This document shows, in pieces, positions 5,228 to 8,174 of a stretch of 8,174 nt of DNA. This DNA comes from Acidiferrobacteraceae bacterium. Its GTDB lineage: Bacteria > Pseudomonadota > Gammaproteobacteria > Arenicellales > UBA868. The stretch is taken from positions 7,161 through 15,334 of the forward strand of contig PCBE01000109.1 of assembly GCA_002731295.1 (NCBI GenBank), given 5' to 3'. The first letter of the stretch is position 1. The number at the start of each line of letters is the position of its first letter. The notes under the pieces were generated by a model. It saw only the letters and a program-made list of their open reading frames with translations, was not told where the DNA came from and searched no databases. The position numbers and the translations under genes are program-made.

Positions 5228-7435
5228 ATGAAAATCGCATTTTGTCTTTTTAAGTATTCGCCCTATAGCGGCCTGTCACTCGACTTTCTCCGAATTCTGG
5301 AGGAGTGCCAAAAGCGGGGCCACGATCCCTATGTTTTCGTATCCGAGTGGCGGGGAGAACGTCCGGAGGGGGTCCAGTTCATGGTTCTAAAGCCCCCAAA
5401 GATTTCATTGAAATTCTCAAATCATGCCCAAAATGAGCAGTTCCATAACAAACTGCAGGCAGAACTCAAAAAACAGGCCTTTGATGTAGTCGTCGGCTTC
5501 AACAAAATGCCTGGTCTTGACCTTTATTATGGAGCAGACAGCTGCTATGTCGGGGATAAAGTACCTCAGTACCCAGCTATCTACAAACTGACGCGACGCT
5601 ACAAAGGCCGGTATTCTTTTGAACAAGCTGTATTCGGCGTGAAAAGCCAAACACTCATTCTTTCGCTGTCAGAGCAACAGAAAAGCGAGTACCAAGAGCA
5701 TTATTTCACTCCCAATAAGCGATTCCACTTGCTTCCTCCGACACTGGACGCAAGTTTCTCACCAATTACAGATCGCGTTACGCAAAAAGAAAAGCTCCGC
5801 GCAGAACTCGGCCTACCTATCAACAATCTATTGCTGATGTTTATTGGTTCCGGTTTCAGAACTAAAGGGCTTGCTCGGACTATTACTGCTCTAGCCGGTC
5901 TGCCGATAGACCTCCAACAACGTAGTAGCCTGATTGTTGTTGGCCACGATGATGATGAAAAACAATACCGAAAACAGGCCGACAGGGCCTCAGTATCCCA
6001 ACAAGTATTGTTTCTGGGCGGTCGATCCCGACAAGAAATCCCCAAGTTGCTAGCAGCAGGTGATCTAATGGTGCACCCGGCACATAACGAAAATACTGGT
6101 ACGGTTCTGCTTGAAGCTATTGCTGCAGGACTCCCCGTCTTAGCAACGGATGTGTGCGGTTATGCGCACCATATAAAAGCCGCCGAGGCAGGTATCGTGT
6201 TGGATTCACCGTTCGACCAGAAAGCGCTAAATACCCGGTTAGCGAGCATGCTAACTTCTCCTTATCTGGACCGATGGTCTGCAAATGGCCAACGCTACGG
6301 AACAAATCCAGCCCTTTACAAAATGCCAGCCAGCGCCGTTGACGCCATTGAGGCTTACGAACAAAGAAATATCTCCCCGATAAACTGCACACCTGACAGC
6401 CAAGATATACACAACATCTACTTGCGCGAAGATCTTAGCCAATTGAGTTTTGATGAGCTCTTGGAGATTGGGAAGAACATGATTGGTGGCCACCATAACG
6501 TCGTAGAAGCTCGGGACAAGCTAGGTGAAGAGGGTCGCCGAACTGTTTCCTTCAGTCACAACGGTGAACGTTACTACTTGAAAATTCATGATGGTGTGGG
6601 TTGGAAAGAAATTGGGAAAAACCTGACCTCTCTCCGGTTGCCCGTACTCGGTGCCGAAAACGAATGGAAAGGTGTCCACCACCTTCGTCGCCAGACACTG
6701 CTCCAGAATCTTGGACTGAATACCCTCAATATTGCGGGTTATGGCACCCGGGAACGCCGTTTTTGGAAGATATTAAACAATCCTGCTAAACGCCAATCAC
6801 TGATCGTGACAGATGAGATTCCAGAGGCTATAAGTCTTGAAGATCTGTTCAAAGACAAATTATTTTGGGGGCGTAATGCCAACAAGATACCCATCAAAAT
6901 TTGCTTTAAACGCTGGTTAATCGAACAACTCGCACAAACAGCTCGAGTTCTGCACAACAGCGGTGCAAACCATCGGGACTTCTACCTCAGCCATTTTCTA
7001 CTCCAGCGAACCAAAGAGTCGCATGAACCAACTCCCGAAAATAGCAGTCTTTTTCTTATCGACCTGCACCGAATGCAGATTCATAAACCTAGATGGACCG
7101 CCTGGATTAAAGCAATCCTACAGGGAGCACTAAAACTGCAGCGACCGCATCCACCAGAGAGCGTAACCCCTCGGCGCTGGAAGATGAGAGACGTGTCCGG
7201 ACTGCACTACTCCAGTATGGATCTCGGCCTAACCAAACGCGACCTAATTCGATTCATCTCCACTTACGAAAATATAAGCAACCGACAAGTACTCGAGGCA
7301 TTGCAAGCCAACGACGGCTTTTGGCGTGATGTGCGATCACGCGCCCAGAACCTGTATCGTTCCGAAAAGCGTCGGACGAGAAAGACAGGCAAGGTTGCTA
7401 ACACCCCTCTGACACCAGCCAGCACCCAGCACTGA
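5228..7435 (+). CDS. Fused WaaG-type glycosyltransferase and WaaP-type LPS heptose kinase
   Basis: One 735-residue frame joins two LPS core enzymes. Residues 1 to about 378 are a GT4 glycosyltransferase like WaaG (UDP-glucose:heptosyl-LPS glucosyltransferase): MKIAFCLFKYSPYSGLSLDF, VVGFNKMPGLDLYYGADSCY (88-107), GSGFRTKG (207-214) and the EX7E pair Glu288/Glu296 in HNENTGTVLLEA, then CGYAHHI. After a linker of about 20 residues, 397 to about 690 form a WaaP-like kinase that phosphorylates the first heptose: YYLKIHDGVGWKEIGKNL (Lys452, ATP), LPVLGAENEW, NHRDFYLSHFLL (Asp584, catalytic), LIDLHR (Asp612, metal) and RRWKMRDVSGLHYSSMDLGLT. About 27 extra residues (622-648) with a hydrophobic helix split the last two motifs. 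The tail is basic. Both halves keep their key residues. Both enzymes act on the cytoplasmic face of the inner membrane. No start codon with a ribosome site lies at the junction. In Pseudomonas waaG and waaP are separate adjacent genes. Confidence 0.93.
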   Translation: MKIAFCLFKYSPYSGLSLDFLRILEECQKRGHDPYVFVSEWRGERPEGVQFMVLKPPKISLKFSNHAQNEQFHNKLQAELKKQAFDVVVGFNKMPGLDLYYGADSCYVGDKVPQYPAIYKLTRRYKGRYSFEQAVFGVKSQTLILSLSEQQKSEYQEHYFTPNKRFHLLPPTLDASFSPITDRVTQKEKLRAELGLPINNLLLMFIGSGFRTKGLARTITALAGLPIDLQQRSSLIVVGHDDDEKQYRKQADRASVSQQVLFLGGRSRQEIPKLLAAGDLMVHPAHNENTGTVLLEAIAAGLPVLATDVCGYAHHIKAAEAGIVLDSPFDQKALNTRLASMLTSPYLDRWSANGQRYGTNPALYKMPASAVDAIEAYEQRNISPINCTPDSQDIHNIYLREDLSQLSFDELLEIGKNMIGGHHNVVEARDKLGEEGRRTVSFSHNGERYYLKIHDGVGWKEIGKNLTSLRLPVLGAENEWKGVHHLRRQTLLQNLGLNTLNIAGYGTRERRFWKILNNPAKRQSLIVTDEIPEAISLEDLFKDKLFWGRNANKIPIKICFKRWLIEQLAQTARVLHNSGANHRDFYLSHFLLQRTKESHEPTPENSSLFLIDLHRMQIHKPRWTAWIKAILQGALKLQRPHPPESVTPRRWKMRDVSGLHYSSMDLGLTKRDLIRFISTYENISNRQVLEALQANDGFWRDVRSRAQNLYRSEKRRTRKTGKVANTPLTPASTQH

Positions 7436-7457
7436 CCTTACCAAGGGACGCGACGCG

Positions 7458-7499
7458 ATCTGGGATGCGCAATTTGTAGATGGAAATACGATCCCAGAT
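7458..7499 (+). promoter_or_regulatory. 9-bp inverted repeat enclosing the start codon of the downstream kinase
   Basis: ATCTGGGAT (7458-7466) and ATCCCAGAT (7491-7499) are exact inverted copies, 24 bases apart, and a G-T pair could add a tenth base pair. As RNA they form a stem with the kinase ATG (7480) in the loop. A four-codon frame (ATG 7465, stop TAG 7477-7479) ends directly against that ATG in the same frame. No standard ribosome site precedes the kinase, so translation may depend on this structure or on reinitiation. Confidence 0.4.
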
Positions 7500-8174
7500 T
7501 CCGACGGGCGACCTCACGCTGCTCTCCGATAGGGCGAGCCAATTTTCCTCAGGTCATCTACATATACACCATTATCTACGCGATCATTCCCCGCTGATAC
7601 ACCACACTCTTAAGAACCCGGATCTAGCACTGTCCGATCCAGAATGTCAGATCATTAAAAGCGACAACACAACTACTGTTGGACTGATCTTCCGAGATAG
7701 TTACAAAATTGCAATCAAGCGTTACAACACCAAGAATACCTGGCATCGTCTCCGCCGCACCATTCGCAGCTCACGCGCTGAGAACTGCTGGCATTTCACC
7801 CGAACCTTACGGAGCCTGGATATTTCTGTGGCACCGGCTGTTGCCTGGATCCAGGAAATCCAGGTTGGTTTAAAGGGTAGATCCTGGTTCGTGTCTGAAT
7901 TTGTGGATGGAATTAGCTGTCTAGACCATCTCAAACGGGATGTTCCCCCTACCGAGATCGAAAAAACCTTGGGCGAGATTGTCGGGATCTTGTGCAAGCT
8001 GAGGGATAAGCACATCTCACATGGCGATCTCAAAGCAACCAACATTCTGCTGTCGGACCAGGGACCTGTGCTGATCGACCTCGACGCTATGCGGCAGCAC
8101 AAGACTGAAACAACTTATCAACAGGCCGCCAGAAAAGACATAAATCGCTTTCTTCGAAACTGGCAAGACAACCC
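7480..8174 (+). CDS. Kdo/WaaP-superfamily LPS core kinase, N-terminal part (3' end outside window)
   Basis: The frame is open from ATG 7480 to the window edge (231 full codons). It is a small RIO-like protein kinase fold of the lipopolysaccharide kinase (Kdo/WaaP) group. Seen: KIAIKRYN with the ATP-binding Lys80, then a basic stretch (NTWHRLRRTIRSSRAENCW), WFVSEFVDG (136-144, hinge), HISHGDLKATNILL (178-191) with catalytic Asp183, Lys185 and Asn188, and LIDLDAM with metal-binding Asp200. The HGDLKATN loop differs from the HRDFYLSH of the fused WaaP domain, so this is another kinase, not a copy. By position and motif it resembles the additional kinases after waaP in Pseudomonas (WapP-like), which phosphorylate core heptose; that assignment is inferred. 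It lies 44 bases after the fusion. A TAG directly upstream fixes the earliest start; the first 60 residues have no motif I recognise. The C-terminal end is unseen. Confidence 0.88.
   Translation, partial: MEIRSQIPTGDLTLLSDRASQFSSGHLHIHHYLRDHSPLIHHTLKNPDLALSDPECQIIKSDNTTTVGLIFRDSYKIAIKRYNTKNTWHRLRRTIRSSRAENCWHFTRTLRSLDISVAPAVAWIQEIQVGLKGRSWFVSEFVDGISCLDHLKRDVPPTEIEKTLGEIVGILCKLRDKHISHGDLKATNILLSDQGPVLIDLDAMRQHKTETTYQQAARKDINRFLRNWQDN

Noticed and set aside
6350..6430. A hidden stop or frameshift separating waaG from waaP
   Set aside because: The frame is continuous, both flanking domains stay in register, and there is no start codon with a ribosome site at the joint.
7722..8102. Open minus-strand frame of about 126 codons opposite the last kinase
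   Set aside because: The plus strand encodes a clear kinase with catalytic motifs over the same bases; the minus-strand product has no recognisable motif.
1..8174. Mobile elements, CRISPR arrays, tRNA or rRNA genes
   Set aside because: No transposase or integrase motifs, no regularly spaced repeats and no cloverleaf or rRNA-like sequence were noticed on reading through; gene order looks chromosomal.

Overview
The window looks like a piece of a gammaproteobacterial chromosome. All genes lie on the plus strand. The order glnE, ilvE, small CHCC zinc-finger gene, waaF, waaG, waaP, further LPS kinase matches, from memory, the lipopolysaccharide (LPS) core locus of Pseudomonas and relatives. The LPS genes imply a Gram-negative cell with a heptose-containing, phosphorylated core. 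I cannot name genus or order. Base composition is moderate and appears to fall in the last third.

Layout: positions 1-1187 hold the 3' part of glnE, the second nucleotidyltransferase half of the glutamine synthetase adenylyltransferase. Positions 1290-1718 hold a lumazine synthase (ribH) that resembles the archaeal short form more than the usual bacterial RibH. After a good sigma-70-like promoter candidate carrying a 9-bp direct repeat come ilvE (1814-2734), a 76-residue CHCC zinc-finger protein (2749-2979) and waaF, heptosyltransferase II (3023-4051), all closely spaced. galE, with a TTG start, follows at 4123-5130 behind a perfect TATAAT.

The most notable gene is at 5228-7435: one 735-residue reading frame that fuses a WaaG-type glycosyltransferase to a WaaP-type heptose kinase. 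These are normally two adjacent genes. The last gene (7480 to beyond the end) is a second, different Kdo/WaaP-superfamily kinase, cut by the window edge.

How the genes fit together: waaF adds the second heptose, galE supplies UDP-galactose or UDP-GalNAc for core sugars, the fusion adds the first hexose and phosphorylates a heptose, and the last kinase probably adds another core phosphate. glnE, ribH and ilvE are nitrogen control, flavin and amino-acid metabolism. They appear to be neighbours by conserved chromosome order rather than by function. No RNA genes, mobile elements, CRISPR arrays or minus-strand genes were found. No stretch longer than about 100 bases lacks a gene.
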